Shown in pieces: positions 23,101 to 33,040 of a stretch of 64,000 bases of DNA (position 1 is the first letter of the stretch; every line of letters starts with the position of its first letter). The notes under the pieces are model-generated. The model was not told the DNA's origin and ran no database searches. It saw only the letters and a list, made by a program, of their open reading frames with translations. Both the position numbers and the translations under genes were made by a program. Origin of the DNA: Marisa cornuarietis (taxonomy: Eukaryota; Mollusca; Gastropoda; Architaenioglossa; Ampullariidae); the NCBI GenBank assembly GCA_004794655.1, contig SMMW01000559.1, positions 1,302,001-1,366,000 of the forward strand, read 5' to 3'.

Positions 23101-24372
23101 CCTGTGTCCATAGGATCAGTCACAGACAAGACAAAGATCAATACCAGGTGGGACAAGGCCCAACAACAAGATTAGACTCAGCGACAGACTAGAAGATACC
23201 AAGACTAGGCTCAATCACAGGCAGAGAGAGACCCAGTAACAAGATTAGGCTCAATCACAGGCAGAGTGAGAGAGAGATTCAATAACAAAATTAGGCTCAA
23301 TCACAGGCAGGGAGAGACTCAATAACAAGATTAAGCTCAATCACAGGCAGGGAGAAACTCAATAGCAAGATTAGGCTCAATCACAGGCACAGAGAGAGAG
23401 AGAGACTCAATAACAAGATTAGGCTCAATCACAGGCAGAGAGAAACTCAATAACAAGATTAGACTCAATCACAGGCAGGGAGAGACCCAGTAACAAGATT
23501 AGGCTCAATCACAGTCAGAGAGAGACCCAGTAACAAGATTAGGCTCAATCACATACAGGAAGACACTCAATAACAAGATTAGGCTCAATCACACACAGGG
23601 AGAAACTCAATAACAAGATTAGGCTCAATCACAGGCAGAGTGAGAGAGAGATTCAATAACAAAATTAGGCTCAATCACAGGCAGGGAGAGACTCAATAAC
23701 AAGATTAAGCTCAATCACAGGCAGGGAGAAACTCAATAGCAAGATTAGGCTCAATCACAGGCACAGAGAGAGAGAGAGACTCAATAACAAGATTAGGCTC
23801 AATCACAGGCAGAGAGAAACTCAATAACAAGATTAGACTCAATCACAGGCAGGGAGAGACCCAGTAACAAGATTAGGCTCAATCACAGTCAGAGAGAGAC
23901 CCAGTAACAAGATTAGGCTCAATCACATACAGGAAGACACTCAATAACAAGATTAGGCTCAATCACACACAGGGAGAAACTCAATAACAAGATTAGGCTC
24001 AATCACAGGCAGGGAGAGAGACCCAGTAACAAGATTAGGCTCAATCACACACAGGGAGAGACTCAATAACAAGACTAGGCTCAATCACAGGCAGGGGGAG
24101 AGACTCAATAACAAGATTAGGCTTAATCACGGGCAGGGAGAGACCTAATAACGAGATTAGGCTCAATCACAGGAAGGGAGAGAATAACAAGATTAGGCTC
24201 AGTCACATGCAGGGAGAGACTCAATAATATTAGGCTCAGTCACAGGCAGGGAGAGACCCAATAACAAAGTTAGGCTCAGTCACAGGCAGGGAGAGACATA
24301 ATAACAAGACTAGGCTCAGTCACGGGTAGGGAGAGACCCAATAACAAGGTTAGGCTCAGTAACAAAGGATTG
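23101..24372 (+). repeat. 40-bp satellite array with 374-bp higher-order duplication
   Basis: Around 30 tandem units follow the pattern 'aataacaagattaggctcaa' plus 'tcacaggcagggagagactc' (40 bp). Units differ by substitutions and by 4-8 bp GA expansions. The block 23,261-23,634 (about nine units) is repeated at 23,635-24,008 with no difference that I could find by eye, including its idiosyncratic variants, so it is a recent duplication of a higher-order unit. The array decays toward its right end (24,100-24,372), where units shorten. Confidence 0.95.
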
Positions 24373-24544
24373 GAAACTGCTTGACTCTGCGTCTATGGTC
24401 TTGCGTCGCAGGATCCTGCAAAACGGTTTTAGTGACCTTGATAGCATTTTCGAGTCACCATTCTTCCGTTAATCCCTGACAGACTCGTTGCATTCAGTTA
24501 AAATGAGTCAAATTTTCGAGGCTATTTACTCTCAAACAAACATT
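24373..24544. other. Short unique spacer
   Basis: Unique sequence between the satellite and a SINE; no gene. Confidence 0.4.
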
Positions 24545-24731
24545 TATACACAAAGCTTTAAGTGAGGGTGGTGCCTATCTCCTCTCCCTCGCTGCCTTAC
24601 CCTCTAAGGAGCCAGCCATTCGCGCCAGCTGAGTCGACTTGGGGGAAGTGAGCAGCGCTACACGGGTATTGAACCGCTACTCTCTCAGCTCGGACGCCAG
24701 TGTTCTAACCACTCGACTGTCCGCTTCTCCC
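24545..24731 (-). mobile_element. tRNA-derived SINE, family A (3'-truncated)
   Basis: On the minus strand: head 'gggagaagcggacagtcgag', box B 'ggttcaataccc', then 'ccaagtcgactcagctg', 'aaggcagcgagggagaggag' and 'ataggcaccaccctcactta'. The copy stops near the 'cacct' block and lacks the terminal T-rich tail, so it is 3' truncated. No target-site duplication was seen. Confidence 0.85.
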
Positions 24732-25689
24732 ACTAGTTTGTACATCCCATACATCGACTGTTTTCCGAAGTACATTCGGCTTTTATTTCACTAAGGAAGA
24801 AAAACAATTAAGGGAAATATCCTGCATTGTTTGCATTTTACAATGAACTTTGAATATCTCCTTAGGTTTTTCATCCACCACCACCACCACCAATCTCCAC
24901 ACAGACACGCGCGCGCAGAGACAGATGCAGCCACGCATGCAATCACGCACAGTAATAACAGTCATCATCATCATCATCAGACGCCAGCATCAGCAGTACC
25001 ATCATCAGCTATTTTATTTCTTCTCTAAAGCAGAGAAGAAAAGTGCAGGAGCCTCGCAAATTGCTTCAAATCGCCATTTTCTGGCTCTTCCCGGCGGAAG
25101 ACTGACAGGCCGTTAAAGTGAATCATTGTGCCAAAGTTAAGGAAACAAGTCATCAACTCCGTGCCAGCTAATCGCATAGACAGAATGAATGGCTGATGAA
25201 ATGAATCATAATGCCATATTTCATCCACCATGCTTCAAGAAACTGCGGTGCACCTTGAAGTTAGCGCCGACGCTACTGACTGGCAGCGATGCTATCGTGA
25301 GCTGAACTCATCGTGTGTCCACAGCGGGAGGAATACATCGCTGCTGGCATCGTCTGGGGCCGGCACTGGCTGCTGTTTACGCCCACCAGATTTTTTAAAG
25401 TTTAATTTATAAAAAGTCCGACTATCTGGTGCGATTTAGACGCTCGAGAAAGAGTAGCGATACTTTTTCGACAGAGCCCCTGCACATTCCATCACCTCCT
25501 TTTCTCCTGTGGGACAAGATTTGATTGGCTACCCGTTTTTTATATTTATTTATTTTTTAAAGCCCTCAGCATCTAAGGTTACACTGAAGCAAACTAATCC
25601 AACCCGCGATCTGAACACACAACCTAAAATTATGATCATCATTACTACTCGAGAAATCTGTTTATTTTGTATCCTTATCTCGCAGACAT
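24732..25689. other. No gene supported
   Basis: Short frames only. CCA/CAT-rich trinucleotide patches lie near 24,872-24,895 and 24,962-24,980. No gene is supported. Confidence 0.4.
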
Positions 25690-25775
25690 CCGTAACTTTG
25701 TAACCATACTTTGTAACAGTATCTTGTAACCTTACTTAGTGACAGTACCTTGTAACAGTACTTTGTTCCTCACAT
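25690..25775 (+). repeat. Short minisatellite, about 15-16 bp units
   Basis: Variants of 'tactttgtaacagta' recur about five times (taactttgtaacca, tactttgtaacagt, atcttgtaacctt, acttagtgacagt, accttgtaacagt). Confidence 0.75.
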
Positions 25776-25828
25776 TTCATATGTTTTAAATGTCCACACC
25801 CTGTACCCTGTAGACTACAAATGTACTT

Positions 25829-25944
25829 GGGCGGGAACACAAACACACTAACCTGAGGTTAGCCCTAGCTGTCAGCTAACTTCTTTAAAAATAAAACATT
25901 AGCAATTTAGCTAGCAGCCTGCATTCGTGCTTGTGTTCCCGCCC
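25829..25944. mobile_element. Small terminal-inverted-repeat element (MITE-like, 116 bp)
   Basis: The ends 'gggcgggaacacaaacac' and 'gtgcttgtgttcccgccc' are inverted copies with one mismatch in about 18 bp. The interior is AT-rich with smaller palindromes (ctaacctgaggttag). It has no coding capacity. No clear target-site duplication flanks it, so the superfamily is undetermined and an isolated inverted repeat is the alternative. Confidence 0.5.
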
Positions 25945-26019
25945 CCCTATAGCCTTTCCTGGAAACGACTGTGAATGAGATCAAGAAAGGAACGCTAGAA
26001 CCTCATTAAGAACTCAAAT

Positions 26020-26315
26020 AGTTAATCACAGACAGAACGAGGCTCTGTAACAGACAATGACCAATAACAGGTAAGACAATGTTCAATAACAAGACTAGAC
26101 TCGGTAACAGACTAGAAGAAACCAAGACAAGGCTCAACCATGGGCAGGACGACACTCAATAGCAAGAGTAGGTTCAGTAACAGAACACACGAGGCTCAGT
26201 AACAGACAGAATGAGGCATAGTTGGAGGCAGGACGAGCTTCAGTGGCAAGACACAGGCTCAGTGACAGAACAGCTGAGGCTCAATCACTGTCAGAATGAG
26301 GCTCAAACACAGGCA
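26020..26315 (+). repeat. Degenerate second array of the 40-bp satellite
   Basis: The phrases 'caataacaagactagactcg', 'gtaacagactagaagaaacc' and 'aagacaaggctcaaccatgg' mirror the left edge of the array at 23,160-23,240 ('caacaagattagactcagcg', 'acagactagaagatacc', 'aagactaggctcaatcac'). About seven strongly diverged units follow. The two arrays share ancestry, but this one is old. Confidence 0.8.
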
Positions 26316-26329
26316 AGATTGTTAGAGAC

Positions 26330-27660
26330 GAAGAGCTGGCGTTCTTCGGCTTCCAGCGCCAGTGTCCGCGCACCCTGCACATCTGTCTAGCGTAGGAGTG
26401 AAGGGAGGGAGGGGCGGGGAGGGATGGAGAAGGGAAAAGGAAACACCTGATCTGACCCCGGAGAGCCCTGGAGAAACAATGAGATTCCCGCAGCATCCAA
26501 TTAACGCGGCTGTGACTGATCGCTGCAGCTCGGGACTGTCTCCGCCGGGCACCCCCTTCCCTTCACCCCACCTTCACCTCCTCCTCGACACACACACACA
26601 AAGAAGACTGCTGTGGTGCCGAGACGTATGCTGCGAGAGGTGTGCAGCAGTAGCAGCAGAAGGAGATGGAGGAGTGACGGTGCTCGTGCCGCTTGTCCCC
26701 GTGCGCCCGACCCCCGCGTCGTGCGTTGCCATGCAGCCTCCGTGACGATCCAGTCGCACAAAAGCCCTCCATCGACCCTGACGATGCTGACCTTCCCACT
26801 ATACCCTCGATAACTAGTCACCCCTCTCACTACCGAGGTCGCTACGGGTCCCTTTCTTTGCCCACTTACTCGTATGATCGACATTGGAACTTATCCCAGA
26901 CACCAACCAAACTACCCCAGTCACTACCTCCGTCCCACCACACACCCACCCTATACTGTCCTTACCCCTCCCTCCTCCACCTCGATGTTTGGCCTTCCTC
27001 TTGTTAACTACACCATCCGCCGCAGGTTTCCAGGCATGTCCGCAAAATGGCGCTGGCAGCGGCACGAGCAGCTTGTCCAGATGGTCCGCCCGACGAACTA
27101 GTCATAACCGCCTTTCGTCCCGCGCGGTCGGTGGAGCTTTTAGTTCCGGTCACAAAGAGGCGGCAAGGAAGAGAAGGAGAGGAAGAAGAAGTGCAAGAGA
27201 AGGAGGGTTCATCTGACAATAATATGAAGATGCATACAATCCCGAGAAGGGCAAAGGGCGGACGAAAACAGAATGAGCGTGGGTGGACATGAAAAGGAGA
27301 GAGAGAGCGCGGAGTTTGCTGGGAGAAGCGGGAGGTGTAAAGGCGAGCTAAGGTTAGTGTTGGGGGGTCAGGGCTGTTTGGAGAAAGGGGGAGGGGGTGG
27401 AAGGAAGGAATGGCAGTCGTGTTAGTGGTGCCCTCCTCCGCCCTGGCCATGGGAGATCGATGTGTGCGAGATCACGAACAATGCGCCGCGCCCTCGACAC
27501 GGGCCTTGCACTTGTCGCCACCGCCGGCACGCGCCACAGTCGCCTGCGCGTGCAGTGGGAGGGTGGCTGGATGTGGGTAGGTGCGGGGGGGGGAGAGAGA
27601 GAGAGAGCAAGCTAGTTAAGCACGTTACGGTCACGATAACCATCTGCACCCGCTGACCCC
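26330..27660. other. GC-rich, CpG-rich block (possible promoter region)
   Basis: This is the most GC- and CpG-rich block in the window, in contrast to AT-rich flanks. Open frames exist on both strands as expected for GC-rich DNA. It contains a small ORF with strong start context (27,047-27,292). It may be a promoter/first-exon region, but most invertebrate promoters are not CpG islands, so this is only a pointer. Confidence 0.3.
27047..27292 (+). CDS. Candidate small ORF, function unknown
   Basis: The ATG at 27,047 sits in strong context (A at -3, G at +4: 'gcaaaatggcg'). The 81-residue product starts with an Ala-rich stretch and 'DELVITAFRPARSVELLVPV', then 'TKRR', an acidic run (about residues 44-54, E-rich) and a basic end. 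No family is recognised. A possible acceptor ('ccatccgccgcag') lies just upstream at 27,025. The frame ends at a stop without an obvious donor. It could be a short coding exon, a small protein, or a chance frame in GC-rich DNA. Confidence 0.25.
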   Translation: MALAAARAACPDGPPDELVITAFRPARSVELLVPVTKRRQGREGEEEEVQEKEGSSDNNMKMHTIPRRAKGGRKQNERGWT

Positions 27661-28739
27661 AGGAGACCTTCCCGCAGTGCATGCAGCTCTCCCACTCACC
27701 TGTGGTCCGACGCAAGGGGACGGTAACCAGGAGACTAAATGTTGAGAGAAGCCATTATTTCTGTCTGGATTATGAAAGCAGCGAGGTCATCAGTCCGAAC
27801 AGCGCTTCATGCCTTTGATTTTTAATTTATTATTAAATCGAAGGCAAGGGAGGAACTTAACTGACCTGGGATCTAAGAACCAAGGAGGTTCGGAGACTTG
27901 TTAGAATATAGATGCATGGAAAAAAGGGCAGGGAGGTGAATGCACATAATAATAATAAAATAAAAAAGCTAATTTAACCACATAATAATAAGACTGAAAT
28001 GGCAGAATCTTGAAAGCATTTTTAAAGCGGGACCTTCATAAAAGTTATGGTTAAAATTTTACCTATTTAACTATTTTAACTAATCATGACAGCTATGACA
28101 CTGACTGATAAGACAACGAGAAAAAAATCCTTCAGCATATAGGCAGCTGATACTCAGTATGTTTATCCACTATTTTGTATGTTTTTTTTTTAAATAAAGA
28201 AAGGATGTGGTCTGGACGACAAAAAAGAAGAAGAAGTGAAACTGCGTGTAAGCGCCATGTAGTAAAACATTTAAAGCATTCAAAGACAGTGTCCATCGAC
28301 TGATTTACTCCTGGGACTCTTCCTGTGCAGTTTCATCATTTGAATGATCTTATGGGTTCAGAGGTCAGCATCAGAATCAGATGTCCAGGTCCCGGCTGTT
28401 GTTCCAGTCACGTGTCCCCATAGTCCATAACGAAACGAAATAATTTGCGATGTTGAAGTCTCATGAGCGTGGTGAGGTGGTGAGGATTGGCTGAGTGTTA
28501 ATCCTAATTACTTTGAAAGCCTTTATTCATTAGTTCAGAACTGGGCGCGTTTAATTTCCTTACTTCCTACTCGATACTAGTTTTATTCTCTCCCCACTTT
28601 TCTGCGTTTCTTTAATCCATCTGCTGACAAGTAACAGCTGCTGCATTTGAACAGATTGTGGTCACGTGGGAGGAAGTGTTTTGTCGCTGCGAGGAGGTGA
28701 CGGAGGGTGGGTGGGGGAGTGTAGTTATATTAACCGCAG
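27661..28739. other. No gene supported
   Basis: AT-rich sequence with poly-A/T patches (27,940-27,990; 28,180-28,200). No exon or repeat family was recognised. Confidence 0.4.
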
Positions 28740-28801
28740 GAAGACGAGGAGTTCGATGACGACGATCAGGACGATGAAAAAGCGAAGGATCCGCAGAAGA
28801 G
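28740..28801 (+). CDS. Candidate acidic micro-exon
   Basis: A 62-nt segment sits between an acceptor-like 'ttatattaaccgcag' and a donor 'aagag/gtgaga' at 28,802. In one frame it reads as a highly acidic peptide, 'EDEEFDDDDQDDEKAKDPQK', with balanced coding-like codons. The other frames contain a stop or are unremarkable. The upstream pyrimidine tract is weak. It could belong to a gene starting in the GC-rich block 1-2 kb upstream; no partner exon was identified. GA/AC trinucleotide bias could produce such a peptide by chance. Confidence 0.3.
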
Positions 28802-30489
28802 GTGAGAGGGTGGGTGGGGGGGTATGTGTATGCGTATTCCGGCTCATTGTTGAGTGCTTGCTGCCAGCTACACTGAACAAGGATCATTCATTAGCCGCAG
28901 TAATTTCATTCGATGTATCACCATCTGCAACAAAAGCTCCGGTCCCCTCGTCACCTTTGCGCAGATAACACGCTTTCGTTGTGGTCGTTGTTCCAATCTT
29001 TCGCCATCTTTCCCACTCGCTGAGCGCCAGCCCCTCCTTCGGCCCCCCAACCCACCCACACCCACACCCACACCCACCTTTCCAAGACCCTTGACCCGCA
29101 CTGACCTACCGGTTTCCTGGATGTCGCACACACCATGTTTAACGCAAAAAAATGCGCAGAAAAACGTGAGCAGAGTTCAGAGTCGTAACCAAGGGTTACA
29201 GGCTAGCAGGATGGGAGAGGGAGTGTGCGTGTGTGTGTGTGTGTGTTGAGGTAGGGGGAGGAGGGGTGAAATCTGCTAGCTGGCGGTGAGGTCACCCCAC
29301 TGTCGCAGGTTCCTCGTCCTGTCACCAGGTGTTTACACCGGTGTAATCAGCCAGCAGAGCTGTGCACGTGAAGGCAGCTGTCCACAACCCCCATCATCCT
29401 TGAAACCTCCCCCTACCCTTCTGTGCCACTCGCTGCTCGCTTTGTGCCCGAAAGAAAGAAACTGCAATATTAATCCTCTGAAATACAGTTTGAAGTGTAC
29501 AACACGAGGGCGCGCGCACACACAAAACTTATACTTTTTAAATAAAGGAATAAACGTTAAATTTCATACATATACTACCACGCCACACACACACACACAC
29601 TCTCTCTCTTTCTCTATTCACACGAATATAGGAATAAACATGACATTATATATACACACTATGACGCTACACACACACACACGCACGCGCTCGAAGGCAT
29701 ATGCGTTCTCGCCAGCACTCATAAAGATCATACGATAACGATTTTTGAATCAATTCTTTTTAAATAGGCTCATTGTAGCCTGCATTATCTCCTGCCTATG
29801 CGCGCAATATCGGGAGAGAGAAAGAGAGGTGGCGGGTGGCGGGGGGTGGGAAGCGAGTTCCTGGACCTCAGCCGCGGGCGCAGATCTGGGCCAGGGGAGG
29901 GCAGCCAGCAAGCAGGTGGCTCAGCAGATGGAAGGCGCAGTCACCAAGACCAGGGATCGATGCTGCAACAACTGAGGAGCTGGCAGTGAAAACCTTTCTC
30001 AGCCCACTGCTGCAGATGGCGAGGTTTCGCTGCAAGACCAATCAATTTTAAAACAGGAGTGCCAGACCAGAACAAACCGACCTGCCTGGGCACTGCCAGC
30101 ACAGTCCCACAGCGCTTGGGTGGTGGTTGGTGAGTGCGTGTATGCGTGTGTGTGTGTGTGTGTGTTGGGGTGGGGGGAAGGAGTGGAGGAGTCAGAGAAT
30201 GAGCTTGTCTTCACTGTCTGTCCGCTCGTCGGTAACCTTTGAACGTGTGATTTTGATACAGGTTTTATTTGCGAGTTGTATTAATTGTTTGCGGCAGAAG
30301 GGATGGTGGTTTTGAAAGAGCCATTCGTTAGTTGGTGGGGATGGTGGGGATTGTAGCTGTTGCTGTGTCGTCCAAATCAACATTTTACCAACAAAAAAAC
30401 AAAACAAAACAAAAACAAAATCCGGCATGGTTGGCGGTGACCCGGGACAAGCAGTTCCTTTCACATCAAGGATAAGGCAAAGATCCTAA
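28802..30489. other. No gene supported; several microsatellites
   Basis: CA/GT tracts lie at 29,227-29,246, 29,585-29,600, 29,673-29,688 and 30,145-30,164. Open frames are short and overlap these tracts. Confidence 0.4.
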
Positions 30490-30665
30490 AGACAAGTGGT
30501 TCACCGTGTCTAGGAAAGGGCACGGAACCCAGTCCTCTTCATCCGCCCCCTTTTACTTCCCTTGATACATCAGGTTTTCGTTCCTGCTAGTTGGGCGGGG
30601 CGAGTTGTCCAGACATCGGGCCTGGTGAGCCTTGAACTGCGAGACTATTCCCAACAATATGTAAG
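30490..30665 (+). mobile_element. SINE-like repeat, family C
   Basis: It shares with 51,968-52,130 the phrase 'gtggttcaccgtg' near its start and 'atcaggt' followed by 'cgttcctgctagttggg' (the other copy has 'cgtttctgccaggtggg') about 80-90 bp later. The spacing and order are conserved, so these are two diverged copies of one short dispersed repeat. Box-B-like 'gtggttcaccgtg' suggests a tRNA-derived head, but the head is too decayed to prove it. Confidence 0.45.
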
Positions 30666-32944
30666 AACACGCGAATATGACATTCAAGCAAATATCAACC
30701 CATTTCTACAAAGCTTTTTATCTCTCTGTCCTTCTCTCTCTCTCACAGGAAGAACAAAACTTTTGACGAATGAGAAGGCAAAGAGGTAGAGACTGACTTT
30801 GCCTAGCGCAGGGTGAGGAGCCTATGTTTCTGCAAAGGTCCATTTTGATATTTATAACATCCTTCGTGGGCCATACAAAATTTTCAACTTAAAATTGAGC
30901 CCGTTATACTTGGTCAAGCTGTAGTTTTGTCACAGCATGTTAACACGTTTGCACCGTGCACACTCCCAGGCGTCCCATCCTGTCGAGCACTGACTGTCCT
31001 CTGAGTCACCGCAATTCAGGCAGACAGGCCGCGGGCAGCCAACGTGTCTGTCCCCTCGTGTACTCATGTGTCCTGTCTATCCCATAATGGACGCCAAACG
31101 CTTGTCCCTCAACTTTATCATTATGATTCACGTAATATAAATTTATGTTGCTTCGAAACAAACCTCCTAGAGTGATTGAATTTCGAGTCCCGCCTGCGGT
31201 TGCCTTGGTAGGGCCAGACCAAATGGTCGGGTGGACGTTCCCAACCCCTGCTCTTCTTACCGGAACTGATCTGGACGTCCTGATGGCGCCGGAAAAAACT
31301 GCGTCGGCCAAATAAATGCTGACATGTAAAAAAAAAAACAAAGTATCGTTTGGCAATTGACAATTTCACAGCTATACTCTTGTCTATGTATCTCACAGTC
31401 TCTTTTTTTTTCACTCCCCTCAGTATCTACTTAAAAGTTTTTGATCGAATCTTGATAAATAACCTAGTACATTTATATCTTATTTTATATACGGAAACTG
31501 ATATATTTGAATGTCTAGGTGCATGTGTTCGTGCACGGACGTGTGTTTGTTAGGATGTCGGAAGCACCAGCTCGAACGCTTTAAGAAACTCTTACGACAT
31601 TCCTTAGATCGATGCCTTTCAACAGTCCGAGGGACAATATTTACAAGTTGCGGTGTTTGCTGTTTGCAATCCACTCGATAGACATCAAGTTACAATGAAT
31701 ATCCACAGGCAACCCTATTATACTTTTCTTCTGATAGGATCAGCTTTTGTTATCGGCAGCTTGTGGGGTAAAAGATGTCTCTGTCTCCCTGTCTGTCCAG
31801 TTTTCACCCCGTTATGTTAGTGGGAAGGAGGTAATAGAGAGAAGGAGTGTGTGTGTGTGTGAGCGCGCACGCTTTCCTCTTTTACTACATCTCCGTCATC
31901 TTTCCTGTAAGTTAAGTTTCCCAATTTTCTCTGTTCTGTATTACTTTAATTATTTCATGGGTTATCGTGGTTTATTCGCATGTTTTTCTATCATATATAT
32001 ATTCAAAGCTGTTTCATAAAAGTTTTTGTTTTAGATTTGTAATGAGAAGATATGGTAGTGACTATATCCATTAAATGTAAATTTTTATGGGTTGATAGAC
32101 ACGTGCAAGTTTTTCTAACGTTCAGTACTTGTTAAATCTGATGTTTCCAGTAAGTTATCTCTTCCTTGACAAGCAGTCTGACACATACACAATTTTGTTG
32201 CGCTAAGCAACTTGTCACGACCACCGCGAGGTGTATCATTCACTCTCTGCTTGCGACACACTCACGGAGCCTGACAAATACGTGCTCTTTCACACAAATT
32301 ACAAGAAAAGAATGATTTGTCTGACGAATCTATCTACTTTACTAATCACAAATAAAATGAAAAAAAAACACAAGAAAAATACAATTAAATGAGAAGTCCG
32401 TTTATAACCGTTTCTTACATCTAAATTGTTTTAAAAGAATAAAATCCTTACCCTTCGAGTCCTTTCCTGCTGTTCCTAATTGAATACCTAAATCCCTCCT
32501 CAACTAATCGTCCTATTTAATTCCAAAATATCATACTCAACAAATTCTTCTTTCAATTCCTACTCTACTGTCCTTGTTTCTCGTCCTAATCCTCTACCTT
32601 TTTTCCCCTGACTACTAACTCCTCGCGCTCTCCCTCACGTCATTTCCTTCACTTTTTTACATCACTCATACACGTCTTCCGAACAACTGACGTCATTCAC
32701 GCTCTTTCGTTCTTCTACAATAATCCTTATAAAAAAATTTAATCTTAATCAAACGATACAGCAAATAACAATCATACCTGACACTACTATGTTGTACCTA
32801 GTCACCTATTTAATAAAATGATCATTTACTCTAAAGTTTACCTGTGTGAACTATTTGCACACACACACACACACGGAGAGAGAATTTCTTACTCATACTA
32901 ACATTAGCACTGTTAATATTGTAAATGAGCAATAATTTTAATAA
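30666..32944. other. AT-rich, no gene supported
   Basis: A GT run lies at 31,847-31,862. Open frames are short (maximum 116 codons on the minus strand at 31,006-31,356) without domains. Nothing else was recognised. Confidence 0.4.
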
Positions 32945-33040
32945 AAAATAATAACAAAGGCTTTATATAGCGCTGTTCCTCCATCCAAAGTCGAGTGCTT
33001 TGTAAAACCTGTTTACATTTTTACTAACTTAATAAAAATG
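32945..33040 (-). mobile_element. LINE/SINE 3' tail (minus strand)
   Basis: On the minus strand it reads 'gtcgactttggatgg' style sequence, then 'aacagcgctatataaagcc' and an (ATT)-type tail (+ strand 'aataataacaaaggctttat'). The 'gcgctatataaa' phrase followed by (ATT)n is typical of L2/CR1-type 3' ends and recurs at 44.87 kb and 53.46 kb on the + strand. Confidence 0.6.

Noticed and set aside
23101..24372. CRISPR-like array (regular 40-bp repeats)
   Set aside because: The units are contiguous and vary throughout. There are no unique spacers between conserved repeats and no cas-like genes, and the surroundings are eukaryotic.
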